Assembly: GCA_904502135.1 (NCBI GenBank)
Contig: CAJGDE010000106.1
Span: 1-6,337, forward strand
Origin: Kiritimatiellia bacterium
Lineage (GTDB): Bacteria; Verrucomicrobiota; Kiritimatiellia; RFP12; UBA1067
Direction of reading: 5' to 3'
Length of the DNA: 6,337 nucleotides
Both the position numbers and the translations under genes were made by a program. Numbering within the stretch: position 1 is the stretch's first letter; every line of letters begins with the position of its first letter. This document shows, one piece after another, positions 1 to 5,731 of the stretch. The notes under the pieces were generated by a model that saw only the letters and a program-made list of their open reading frames with translations, was not told where the DNA came from and searched no databases.

Positions 1-4
1 ATTG

Positions 5-949
5 TCAGAATATCCGCTTTCTGGACAACACGATGAATACGGTCGCGATACCTACCGCCAAAACTCCCGATATCCCCATCACGATACCAAAGGCGTTCGG
101 ATGCCCTGCAAAAGGCAGCGTCTGAAGATTCATGCCGTAAATGGAAGCTACCAATGTCGGCACCGCAAGAAGAATCGTCGCGGCCGCAAGATACTTCATG
201 ACGTTGTTAAGGTTGTTGTTAATGAGAGAGGCGAAAGTATCGAGAGTTCCGTTAAGAATGTTAGCGTGAACGGTCGCCGTCTCAAGCGCCTGCTGATATT
301 CGACCATCGCGTCTTCAAGAAAATCGCGGTCATCCTCCGAGAGCGTCAGCTGACGGGCCGTGTTTGCGCGCGCAAGCGCTATGGTATCGGCCTTCAAAGA
401 TGTCGTGAAATAGACAAAAGTTTTTTCGATCTGAAGGAGCTTTAGCAACACTTCATTCGAAATCGACTTGTGGAGTTCTTCTTCCAACGCGATAGTGCGC
501 TGATGAATGTCGTTAATGTAGCGCAAGAAAAGAACGCCCGCATGCCACAAGAGACGAAAGGCAAAACGGTACGAATCCGACGGAGGACATACGCGACGGA
601 TCTGATCTAAGAACGCGGCCGTAACGGGCGTTCTCGCGCTGCAGACCGTTATAATCGAGCCTGGGTAAAGAATAATACCGAGCGGCACTGTCCTATAGGG
701 TATCACCTCGTCATCATCAACGGGCATGGGCACGTGAACGATCAAAAGCGACGTTTCATCCTCATAGTCGAATCGCGGACGTTCACCCGCGTCGAGAGGG
801 TCCGTTAAAAAATCTCGCGGAACTTTCGAATACGTCAGAACCTTCTCCAACTCCGTCGTTGAAGGCTCGACAAGATTTATCCAGCACGAAGGCGCAATTT
901 CCGAGGTCTCCTTAAGTCCCCCATTCTCCCAACGGTAGATAGTCATCAT
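5..949 (-). CDS. corA: CorA-family magnesium/divalent cation transporter
   Basis: A 314-residue protein, the usual CorA length, ending at a TGA inside the window and therefore complete. CorA proteins form pentameric inner-membrane channels for Mg2+ (some members carry Co2+, Ni2+ or Zn2+). Residues 1 to about 245 form the soluble, charged, helical cytoplasmic part. TM1 is about residues 251-270, followed at once by the family signature Tyr-Gly-Met-Asn (271-274) that forms the selectivity loop. TM2 is about 287-308, followed by a short basic tail (RKRIF). The MPEL motif of enterobacterial CorA is absent and the loop reads LPFAGHPNAFG, as in many other CorA members. Two ATG codons stand in tandem at the start. 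A GAGG lies 7 nt before the first, so that one is used. It is the last visible gene of the rpsO operon, 38 nt after smpB. Family assignment is firm, while the ion transported is not determined by sequence. Confidence 0.92.
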   Translation of the reverse strand: MMTIYRWENGGLKETSEIAPSCWINLVEPSTTELEKVLTYSKVPRDFLTDPLDAGERPRFDYEDETSLLIVHVPMPVDDDEVIPYRTVPLGIILYPGSIITVCSARTPVTAAFLDQIRRVCPPSDSYRFAFRLLWHAGVLFLRYINDIHQRTIALEEELHKSISNEVLLKLLQIEKTFVYFTTSLKADTIALARANTARQLTLSEDDRDFLEDAMVEYQQALETATVHANILNGTLDTFASLINNNLNNVMKYLAAATILLAVPTLVASIYGMNLQTLPFAGHPNAFGIVMGISGVLAVGIATVFIVLSRKRIF

Positions 950-987
950 ACTGCCGCCTCACCTTCTTTTAAAATTACATCCTGTGA

Positions 988-1437
988 TTACATTCTCTGC
1001 ATATCGCGCTTAAGCGCCTTCTGCTTGAGAGAATCGCGCTTGTCGTGAAGAGCCTTGCCGCGACAAACGCCTAATTCGACTTTTACTCTGCCGTGCTTGA
1101 GATAAAGCCTCAAGGGAATAAGAGTAAGCCCCTTCGCTTCCGTTTTAAGCTTCAGCTCACGGATTTCCTTGGAGTGGACGAGAAGCTTTCTGTTGCGCTT
1201 GGGATTATGATTGAACCTGTTGCCGAAAGCGTAAACGGGAATATTCATCCCAACCAGCCAAAGCTCGCCGCCTAAAACGGCGCCGTACGCTCCGGCGAGA
1301 CTCCCCTCGCCGTGACGCACGACTTTAACCTCCGTTCCGACAAGTTCTATGCCGCACTCAAGCGAATCGAGTACGGCATAGTCATGCCGGGCCTTGCGGT
1401 TTTCGGCCAATGTGGTATTGAATTTCTTCTCCGCCAC
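988..1437 (-). CDS. smpB: SsrA-binding protein SmpB
   Basis: SmpB binds tmRNA and brings it to the A site of stalled ribosomes for trans-translation. The 149-residue length is normal for the family. Conserved blocks appear in order: NRKARHDY (13-20), GIELVGTEVK (29-38), the WLVGMNIPVYAFGN region (60-73), NHNPKRNRKLLVH (76-88), KGLTLIPLRLY (102-112) and the C-terminal GKALHDKR (127-134). The family's basic tail follows; it enters the mRNA channel of the ribosome. The start is GTG at 1435-1437, supported by an AGGAGG 6 nt upstream. The gene lies 41 nt after the probable rpoZ and 38 nt before corA. No tmRNA gene (ssrA) is seen in the window. Confidence 0.97.
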   Translation of the reverse strand: MAEKKFNTTLAENRKARHDYAVLDSLECGIELVGTEVKVVRHGEGSLAGAYGAVLGGELWLVGMNIPVYAFGNRFNHNPKRNRKLLVHSKEIRELKLKTEAKGLTLIPLRLYLKHGRVKVELGVCRGKALHDKRDSLKQKALKRDMQRM

Positions 1438-1443
1438 CTTATA

Positions 1444-1451
1444 CCTCCTTT
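1444..1451 (-). promoter_or_regulatory. Strong ribosome binding site fixing the GTG start of smpB
   Basis: The minus strand reads AAAGGAGG, with 6 nt between AGGAGG and the GTG at 1437. This makes GTG the start, with no need for an ATG. It is one of the strongest Shine-Dalgarno sequences in the window. Confidence 0.85.
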
Positions 1452-1478
1452 ACGCAAAGCCCGAAGATTCAGCATCTG

Positions 1479-1796
1479 TCAGTCCGCAAAAAGCGAATTG
1501 ACGTTGATGCTCTTGGCGTTCCACTTCATCTTGGCGTCTTCGGCCTTGGCGATGGCGTCAAAGTCGATTTCGGCGATGAGTTTTCCGGCTGCGACCTCGG
1601 CAAGCGCAATATCGCACTTATCGATGTCGAGCGGAGTGCGCCCTTTCTCACGGTCTTCCTTGGTCAAAAGCGTCGTCGGGTTCACGAGCGGCTTTGCGCC
1701 GTTGATGAGCTCGCGCTCGCGCTTTGAAATAAGGTTCACGAGAACGGGAACCGAAGGAATCTTTTCATGTGCAGCTTTAAGAAGCTTTGAATCCAT
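1479..1796 (-). CDS. rpoZ: Probable RNA polymerase omega subunit (long form)
   Basis: A 105-residue soluble protein. Two blocks fit the omega (RpoZ/RPB6) family. Residues about 13-40 (IPSVPVLVNLISKRERELING, then KPLV) match the first helix region, normally a variant of RF.LVL.A.RRARQ with PLV. Residues 61-76 (CDIALAEVAAGKLIAE) match the ALREI..GKI helix. Omega binds the beta-prime C-terminal region and helps polymerase assembly. The protein is longer than the 60-90 residues of most omegas, with a charged linker (45-60) between the blocks and an extra tail of about 28 residues. The start has an AAAGGAG 8 nt upstream. The gene follows pnp by 17 nt and precedes smpB by 41 nt. I infer omega from the two motifs and the setting. 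A family-specific small protein of other function is the alternative. Confidence 0.72.
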   Translation of the reverse strand: MDSKLLKAAHEKIPSVPVLVNLISKRERELINGAKPLVNPTTLLTKEDREKGRTPLDIDKCDIALAEVAAGKLIAEIDFDAIAKAEDAKMKWNAKSINVNSLFAD

Positions 1797-1804
1797 GTTT
1801 CACA

Positions 1805-1811
1805 CTCCTTT
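1805..1811 (-). promoter_or_regulatory. Ribosome binding site of the probable rpoZ gene
   Basis: AAAGGAG on the minus strand, 8 nt before the ATG at 1796 and 2 nt after the pnp stop codon. This allows strong independent initiation within the operon. Confidence 0.8.
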
Positions 1812-1813
1812 CA

Positions 1814-3922
1814 TTACGCCTGCTGAGCGTCGAGTTCAGCCATCGCCGCTTTGCGGCTGAGTTTAATGCGACCGCGTTCATCGACATCAAGGCACTTGAC
1901 CTTGATAATATCGCCGACCTTGCAGACGCCCTCCATAGATTTGAGGAACTTATCGGAGAACTCGCTTATGTGGCAGAGCCCGTCCATACCGGGAAGAATC
2001 TCGACAAACGCGCCGAAATCTTTGATTCCCGTAACCTTACCCTCGTAAATCTTTCCGGGTTCGGCAACAGCCGAAACCGCGCCGACAGCGCGCTTGGCCG
2101 CTTCCATTGATTCGAGCGACGTCGCGAAGATCGAAACCTTTCCGTCGTCGTCGATATCGATCTGAGCACCCGTCGTTTCGACGATGCTGCGGATGTTGGA
2201 ACCGCCAGGGCCGATGAGTGCGCCGATCTTATCGACGGGAATCTGCATCTCCTCGATCCGGGGCGCGTACTTGTTAAGCTCGGCGCGTGGAGCGGGGATG
2301 ACGGTTTCCATAAAGTCGATAATCTTAAGACGCGCGTCATGGGCGGCCTTGATCGCATCCTCGACAAGATCCCAAGTAAGACCACGGAGTTTCAGGTCCA
2401 CCTGGAAGCCAGTGATGCCCTTTCTCGTTCCGCCGACCTTGAAGTCCATATCGCCGCAGTGGTCTTCCGCTCCGAGAATATCGGTGACGAGAACCTTCTT
2501 CGACTGATCGGCATTCGTGAAAAGACCGATGGAAATGCCGGCGACCGTAGCCTTAAGCGGAACGCCCGCGTCCATAAGAGCGAGACATCCGTTGCAGATA
2601 GACGCCATTGAGGAAGAGCCGTTGGAGCCCATGATTTCCGAAACGACGCGAATCGAATACGGGAAATCATCCGGGAGAACCTCGGCGATTGAACGCTCGG
2701 CGAGAGCGCCGTGACCGATTTCGCGGCGACCGGTAGAACCCAGACGCCCGACTTCGCCCGTGCAGTAAGGAGGGAAGTTGTAGTGAAGCATGAAGCGCTT
2801 CGAAGTGTCTCCGCCCGTTACGGAATCGAGATCCTGAGCATCCTTCTTCGTGCCGAGCGTAACGGCCGCGAACGACTGCGTCTCGCCGCGCGAGAAAATG
2901 GCGCTGCCGTGAATGCGCGGGAAAATGCTGACCTGCGCCGACAAGGGACGGATCTCGTGCTGGGCACGACCGTCAATGCGCTTGCCGTGCTCAAGAACGT
3001 TATTGCGCACGGTCTCGATTTCAAGAGCGTCGAAAAGATGCACAAAGCCAACCGCGTCAACCTCGGGCCACTTTTCGGAAACCTTCTTAAGAAGATCTTC
3101 CTTGATGGCGGAAACCTTGCCCTGACGCTCAAGCTTGCCCTTGATAAGAAGCGCGGCCGCAAGAGCCTCGCCACCTTCGGCGCGCATGAAATCCATCTTG
3201 TCCTGCGGCTGGGGAATATCCTTGATGTCCTTGTCGGGAAGCCCGAGAGCGCGGCGCATTTCAATCTGAAGGTCGATAATCTTTTCAACCTCTTCATGGG
3301 CGCGCTTGAGAGCAGCGACAAAATCCTCGTCGGAAATCTCGGCGGCGGAGCCCTCCATCATGAGGAACTTTCCGCGAAGACCCGCGTAAAGAAGATCGAT
3401 ATCGCTCTTAGCCTTCTGTTCGTGCGTCGGGTTAATGACCCACTCACCGTTCACGCGGCCGATACGCACGCAGCCGATAGGCCCCATAAAGGGAATTTCG
3501 GAAATATGAAGCGCCGCCGAAGAAGCGTTCACCGCGAGGAAGTCTGCCTCGCGCGTTCCATCACACTGGATAAGCGTCGAGTTGACCTGAACGTCGTTGT
3601 AATACCCGTCGGGGAAAAGCGGACGTATGGGACGATCGCACATACGGGCCGTAAGAATTTCCTTAGAGGTAGGACGGGCTTCACGCTTGAAAAATCCGCC
3701 GGGGAACTTTCCTGCGGCATAAAATTTCTCACGATACTCACACTGCAGAGGGAAGAAATCTATCCCCTCGCGCGGCGTATCAGTATTCGTAACGGCCGTG
3801 AAAACGGTCGTCTCACCGTATGATACGGTGACAGCTCCGGCGGCCTGCTGCGCCAAGAGCCCAGTCTCTATCACGAGATCGGTACCCGCGATATTGACTT
3901 TAAACTGTTTTGCGTTTTCCAT
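1814..3922 (-). CDS. pnp: Polyribonucleotide nucleotidyltransferase (PNPase)
   Basis: The 702-residue PNPase degrades RNA 3' to 5' by phosphorolysis and can also add tails; it is a trimer, often in a degradosome. Domains in order: first RNase PH core (about 10-145, with GGFFKREARPTSKEILTAR at 75-93), linking helical domain (about 150-310), second RNase PH core (about 316-540, starting at KRIDGR), KH domain (about 560-615, GPGG loop at 571-574) and S1 domain (about 622-692, ending RIKLSRKA). The catalytic segment ILGAEDHCGDMDF keeps the acidic residues equivalent to E. coli D486, D490 and D492, here D487, D491 and D493. The phosphate-binding region GSNGSSSMASICNG is at 432-445. The protein stops 10 residues after the S1 domain, so there is no long degradosome-binding tail. 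The gene follows rpsO by 29 nt, the order found in most bacteria. Its start has no good Shine-Dalgarno, only an A-rich AATAAAGATAAAACA. The E. coli-type RNase III stem-loop between rpsO and pnp is absent. Confidence 0.99.
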   Translation of the reverse strand: MENAKQFKVNIAGTDLVIETGLLAQQAAGAVTVSYGETTVFTAVTNTDTPREGIDFFPLQCEYREKFYAAGKFPGGFFKREARPTSKEILTARMCDRPIRPLFPDGYYNDVQVNSTLIQCDGTREADFLAVNASSAALHISEIPFMGPIGCVRIGRVNGEWVINPTHEQKAKSDIDLLYAGLRGKFLMMEGSAAEISDEDFVAALKRAHEEVEKIIDLQIEMRRALGLPDKDIKDIPQPQDKMDFMRAEGGEALAAALLIKGKLERQGKVSAIKEDLLKKVSEKWPEVDAVGFVHLFDALEIETVRNNVLEHGKRIDGRAQHEIRPLSAQVSIFPRIHGSAIFSRGETQSFAAVTLGTKKDAQDLDSVTGGDTSKRFMLHYNFPPYCTGEVGRLGSTGRREIGHGALAERSIAEVLPDDFPYSIRVVSEIMGSNGSSSMASICNGCLALMDAGVPLKATVAGISIGLFTNADQSKKVLVTDILGAEDHCGDMDFKVGGTRKGITGFQVDLKLRGLTWDLVEDAIKAAHDARLKIIDFMETVIPAPRAELNKYAPRIEEMQIPVDKIGALIGPGGSNIRSIVETTGAQIDIDDDGKVSIFATSLESMEAAKRAVGAVSAVAEPGKIYEGKVTGIKDFGAFVEILPGMDGLCHISEFSDKFLKSMEGVCKVGDIIKVKCLDVDERGRIKLSRKAAMAELDAQQA

Positions 3923-3951
3923 TGTTTTATCTTTATTGTTTGTCTTTTCGC

Positions 3952-4212
3952 TTAGCGGCGAAGACCGAGCTTCTTGATGAGCTCCTTGTAGCTCGCTTCA
4001 TTCTCGCGCTTGAGGTAGTCGAGGAGATTGCGGCGGTTGGCAACCTTGCGAAGAAGGCCGTAACGCGAGCTGTGATCTTTCTTGTTGGCCTTGAGGTGTT
4101 CGGTGAGCGCCTGAATCTGACGCGTGAGGATAGCGATCTGAACTTCGCTGGACCCCGTATCACGGTCGTGACGCTGGAATTCATTCTTGATGGCGGCCTT
4201 ATCGAGTTTCAT
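3952..4212 (-). CDS. rpsO: 30S ribosomal protein S15
   Basis: S15 is a primary 16S rRNA-binding protein that orders the central three-way junction of the 30S platform and makes an inter-subunit bridge. The 86 residues are close to the usual 88-89. The family core is clear: FQRHDRDTGSSEVQIAILT (12-30), LTEHLKANKKDHSSRYGLL (36-54) and RRNLLDYLK (60-68). The RNA-contact residues His39, Asp46 and Ser49 are present, as are the Asp18-Thr19-Gly20-Ser21 residues of the junction-binding face. It is the first gene of the operon, with pnp 29 nt downstream. Upstream of the ATG there is only a weak purine run (AAAGAGAAAG), while a leader of about 136 nt carries strong predicted structure. This fits autoregulation by S15, known in several phyla but not proven here. 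Confidence 0.98.
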   Translation of the reverse strand: MKLDKAAIKNEFQRHDRDTGSSEVQIAILTRQIQALTEHLKANKKDHSSRYGLLRKVANRRNLLDYLKRENEASYKELIKKLGLRR

Positions 4213-4348
4213 TGTATTTTTTCTTTCTCTTTATTCTGCGCACCGGGAAGCTTCATAACCCTGCCATTACCGACACCCCGTCGGTTAAACGACGCCCTAA
4301 TCTACGGGCACCCGCGGCAGGGATAACCTCCTAAGACAGTCGCAGGAT
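4213..4348 (-). promoter_or_regulatory. Structured rpsO leader, candidate S15 autoregulatory element
   Basis: From the predicted start of transcription (about 4348) to the rpsO ATG is about 136 nt without a gene. On the transcript a 7-bp closing stem pairs 4316-4322 with 4259-4265 (CCCTGCC/GGCAGGG). Inside it lie a hairpin 4306-4309/4294-4297 (GCCC/GGGC, extendable by a U-G and a G-U pair) and a perfect 6-bp hairpin 4280-4285/4269-4274 (ACCGAC/GTCGGT, 5-nt loop). The result is a three-way junction. A full AGGAGG at 4327-4332 lies just 5' of the fold, about 114 nt before the start codon. S15 binds a three-way junction in 16S rRNA and, in several phyla, mimics of it in its own mRNA. The structure is seen, whereas the regulatory role is inference. 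Confidence 0.5.
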
Positions 4349-4355
4349 GGCGCAT

Positions 4356-4385
4356 ATTTTAGCAAATAATCCCGTCTGATAGCAA
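4356..4385 (-). promoter_or_regulatory. Promoter of the rpsO-pnp-rpoZ-smpB-corA operon
   Basis: The minus strand has TTGCTA (4380-4385, 4 of 6 to TTGACA), an 18-bp spacer and TAAAAT (4356-4361, 5 of 6 to TATAAT). The -10 is preceded by TGC, giving an extended -10. Downstream is the GC-rich discriminator ATGCGCC, then A at about 4348 as the likely first base. Such discriminators are typical of growth-rate and ppGpp-controlled stable RNA and ribosomal protein promoters. Confidence 0.7.
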
Positions 4386-4421
4386 GGGCTAAAAGAAAAA
4401 TCACACACGACGAGGAATTTA

Positions 4422-4430
4422 TGATATAAT
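4422..4430 (+). promoter_or_regulatory. Extended -10 promoter of the tRNA-Lys gene
   Basis: TGATATAAT is a perfect -10 hexamer (4425-4430) with the extended TGn element. No good -35 is visible at the proper distance (4401-4407 reads TCACACA), but the region further upstream is A-rich and could act as an UP element. The discriminator ATGCGCC follows, so transcription should start near 4438, about 18 nt before the mature tRNA. Confidence 0.7.
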
Positions 4431-4455
4431 ATGCGCCAATTCAGCTTCAACACTT

Positions 4456-4531
4456 CGGACTGTAGCTCAGTTGGTAGAGCACGACACTTTTAATGTTGGG
4501 GTCGCGGGTTCGATCCCCGCCAGTCCGACCA
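4456..4531 (+). tRNA. tRNA-Lys, anticodon TTT
   Basis: A complete 76-nt cloverleaf. The acceptor stem CGGACTG/CAGTCCG is fully paired (7 bp), the discriminator is A, and CCA is encoded at 4529-4531. The D arm is GCTC/GAGC with loop AGTTGGTA. The anticodon stem is CGACA/TGTTG (one G-T pair) with loop CTTTTAA, so the anticodon is TTT and reads AAA and AAG. The variable loop has 5 nt. The T arm is GCGGG/CCCGC with loop TTCGATC. The first pair is C1-G72, less common in tRNA-Lys than G1-C72. It is a single-gene unit with its own promoter and terminator, and the only plus-strand gene in the window. Confidence 0.98.
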
Positions 4532-4533
4532 CT

Positions 4534-4557
4534 ACGCGGTAAACACCGCGTTTTTTT
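4534..4557 (+). terminator. Intrinsic terminator of tRNA-Lys
   Basis: A perfect 7-bp stem ACGCGGT/ACCGCGT (4534-4540 and 4545-4551) with loop AAAC, followed by six further T residues (4552-4557). It starts 2 nt after the encoded CCA. It works only in the plus direction, because the opposite side has no T run. Its last two T bases are part of the stop codon of the convergent lipoprotein gene. Confidence 0.92.
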
Positions 4558-4996
4558 ATTCCCCCGCCCGCTTATAACGGATTTGTTTAACCTGGGGATT
4601 GCGGCCGTTTTGTGGGCCGCTGAATCTTGACGGCTTCTTCTTCCCTACGGCCATCGATTCGGCGTGACGCTTCGTCACCAGCACAGGGCGCGTGTAGCCC
4701 GCCTTGGCGAGCATACCCATAACAAAACGCGCCTCGCTTAAATCTCTGACATTTTCATCAAGTTGAATATGTATCGTTCTCGTCTTAGGCACACCAAGAT
4801 CTTCAAGAATCTCAGGTAATTCACTCGCCGAGACTTTTTCTTCCGCGAAATATATGCCGTACGGCTTGATCGTCACCGCCGGATTTGCGGCGTCAAAAGC
4901 GATATTGCGCTGCGTCTGACAGCCCGAAAGCGCCAAAAAAGCGCCCGTCAAAAGACAAAAGCGGAGAATGAAGCCGATATTAAAGAGCGCGTTCAC
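4556..4996 (-). CDS. Small lipoprotein with an ExbD/TolR-like periplasmic domain
   Basis: From the GTG at 4994-4996 the protein has 146 residues. Residues 1-25 form a lipoprotein signal peptide with a hydrophobic stretch (about 13-24) and lipobox LSGC, Cys26 being the lipidated residue. Residues about 42-108 resemble the ExbD/TolR periplasmic domain: VTIKPYGIYFAEEKVSASEL, a short helix, TIHIQLDENV, a helix with MGMLAKAGY, then RPVLVT. In ExbD the matching parts read like LYLNGKPVS..EL, VLIRADKDV, MDLLRKAG and VALVT. The tail (117-146) is basic and probably disordered. ExbD and TolR are normally held by a transmembrane helix carrying a key Asp; here a lipid anchor takes its place and the Asp is absent. 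An upstream ATG at 5056 is in frame, but the GTG has a GAGG 9 nt before it and gives a proper signal peptide. The start overlaps the 3' end of kdsB by 17 nt. Function is unknown; the domain link is by eye. Confidence 0.7.
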   Translation of the reverse strand: MNALFNIGFILRFCLLTGAFLALSGCQTQRNIAFDAANPAVTIKPYGIYFAEEKVSASELPEILEDLGVPKTRTIHIQLDENVRDLSEARFVMGMLAKAGYTRPVLVTKRHAESMAVGKKKPSRFSGPQNGRNPQVKQIRYKRAGE

Positions 4997-5726
4997 GCAG
5001 AAGTTCCTCGACCCTAAGAGCATCTTCAGGCGTATCAACGCCGATTCCCTCGTCATCTGTTTTTACGACAGCGATCTTCGCGCCCATCCAAAGCGCACGC
5101 AACTGCTCAAGCTTCTCCGTCATTTCAAGATCGCACGGCTTCTCTGAAACATACCGTCTTAAGAAGCCGCCGCGATAGGCGTATATGCCAAGATGGCGCA
5201 CACAAAGACCGCACTTGAGAGGATCTTCATTGTCACGATCGCAGGGAATGGGAGCACGGGAAAAATAAAGCGCCCCTCCGTCACGGTCAAGAACTACTTT
5301 AACAACGCTCTTGGCCGCAAAATCAGTTGCATTGCGGATGGGAGTGACGGCAGTAGCCATAGACCAGCGCGAATCGTTTTTAAGTTTCGCCACGAGAGCA
5401 TCTATAAGAGAGGGATCTATTAGAGGCTCATCGCCCTGGATGTTAACGAGAATATCATCATCGTCAAAATCGCCAGCCGCCACGGCTATACGATCGGTGC
5501 CGCTCGGCAAGTCGCTCGGCGTCATCACCGCCTTGCCGCCATTGTCGACAACGGCCTTAACGATTCGCTCATCATCGGTAGCGACAATAACATCATCAAG
5601 AGATGAAGCCTTTTTAGCGGCCTCGACCACCCATGAAACAAGCGGCTTTCCGGCAAGCAGGTGTAAAGGCTTGCCCGGAAAGCGCGATGAACCGAATCTA
5701 CTCGGGATTATCCCGTAGACTTTCAT
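4980..5726 (-). CDS. kdsB: 3-deoxy-manno-octulosonate cytidylyltransferase (CMP-Kdo synthetase)
   Basis: KdsB activates Kdo with CTP to give CMP-Kdo, the donor for the inner core of lipopolysaccharide, in the cytoplasm. The 248 residues match the family length. Visible motifs: the nucleotide-binding IPSRFGSSRFPGKPL (7-21), ATDDERI (49-55), PSGTDRIA (74-81), the metal-binding NIQGDEPLI (95-103), LYFSRAPIP (153-161), HLGIYAY (178-184), EKLEQLRAL (204-212) and GIGVDTPED (227-235). The ATG lies 5 nt after the secG stop with no good Shine-Dalgarno, so translation is probably coupled to secG. The 3' end overlaps the lipoprotein gene. No other Kdo or lipid A gene is in the window. Confidence 0.98.
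   Translation of the reverse strand: MKVYGIIPSRFGSSRFPGKPLHLLAGKPLVSWVVEAAKKASSLDDVIVATDDERIVKAVVDNGGKAVMTPSDLPSGTDRIAVAAGDFDDDDILVNIQGDEPLIDPSLIDALVAKLKNDSRWSMATAVTPIRNATDFAAKSVVKVVLDRDGGALYFSRAPIPCDRDNEDPLKCGLCVRHLGIYAYRGGFLRRYVSEKPCDLEMTEKLEQLRALWMGAKIAVVKTDDEGIGVDTPEDALRVEELLRERAL
5006..5009 (-). promoter_or_regulatory. Ribosome binding site deciding the GTG start of the lipoprotein
   Basis: GAGG on the minus strand inside the kdsB coding region, 9 nt before the GTG at 4994-4996. It is the only Shine-Dalgarno-like sequence that yields a protein with a normal lipoprotein signal peptide, and it is the reason for preferring GTG over the ATG at 5056. Confidence 0.6.
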
Positions 5727-5731
5727 AAAAC

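Noticed and set aside
2..445. 147-codon plus-strand open frame at the left edge
   Set aside because: It is antisense to corA, very Arg-rich and without a recognisable family.
2711..3823. 370-codon open frame on the plus strand
   Set aside because: It lies wholly antisense to pnp, whose protein is fully conserved, and has no recognisable domain or ribosome binding site. It is a frame shadow of codon bias in pnp.
4321..4334. Plus-strand GGATAACCTCCTAA resembling the 3' end of 16S rRNA
   Set aside because: No 16S sequence precedes it. It is the complement of the AGGAGG in the rpsO leader.
4534..4551. Terminator hairpin acting also for the minus-strand operon
   Set aside because: On the minus strand the hairpin is followed by AGTGGTCGG, with no T run, so it should not terminate in that direction.
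4997..5056. Longer lipoprotein form starting at the ATG at 5056
   Set aside because: It would put about 20 extra residues with several charges before the signal peptide and overlap kdsB by 77 nt. The GTG at 4996 has a Shine-Dalgarno and gives a normal lipoprotein signal.
5311..5718. 135-codon plus-strand open frame
   Set aside because: It is antisense to kdsB, Ser/Ala-rich low complexity, with no initiation signal.
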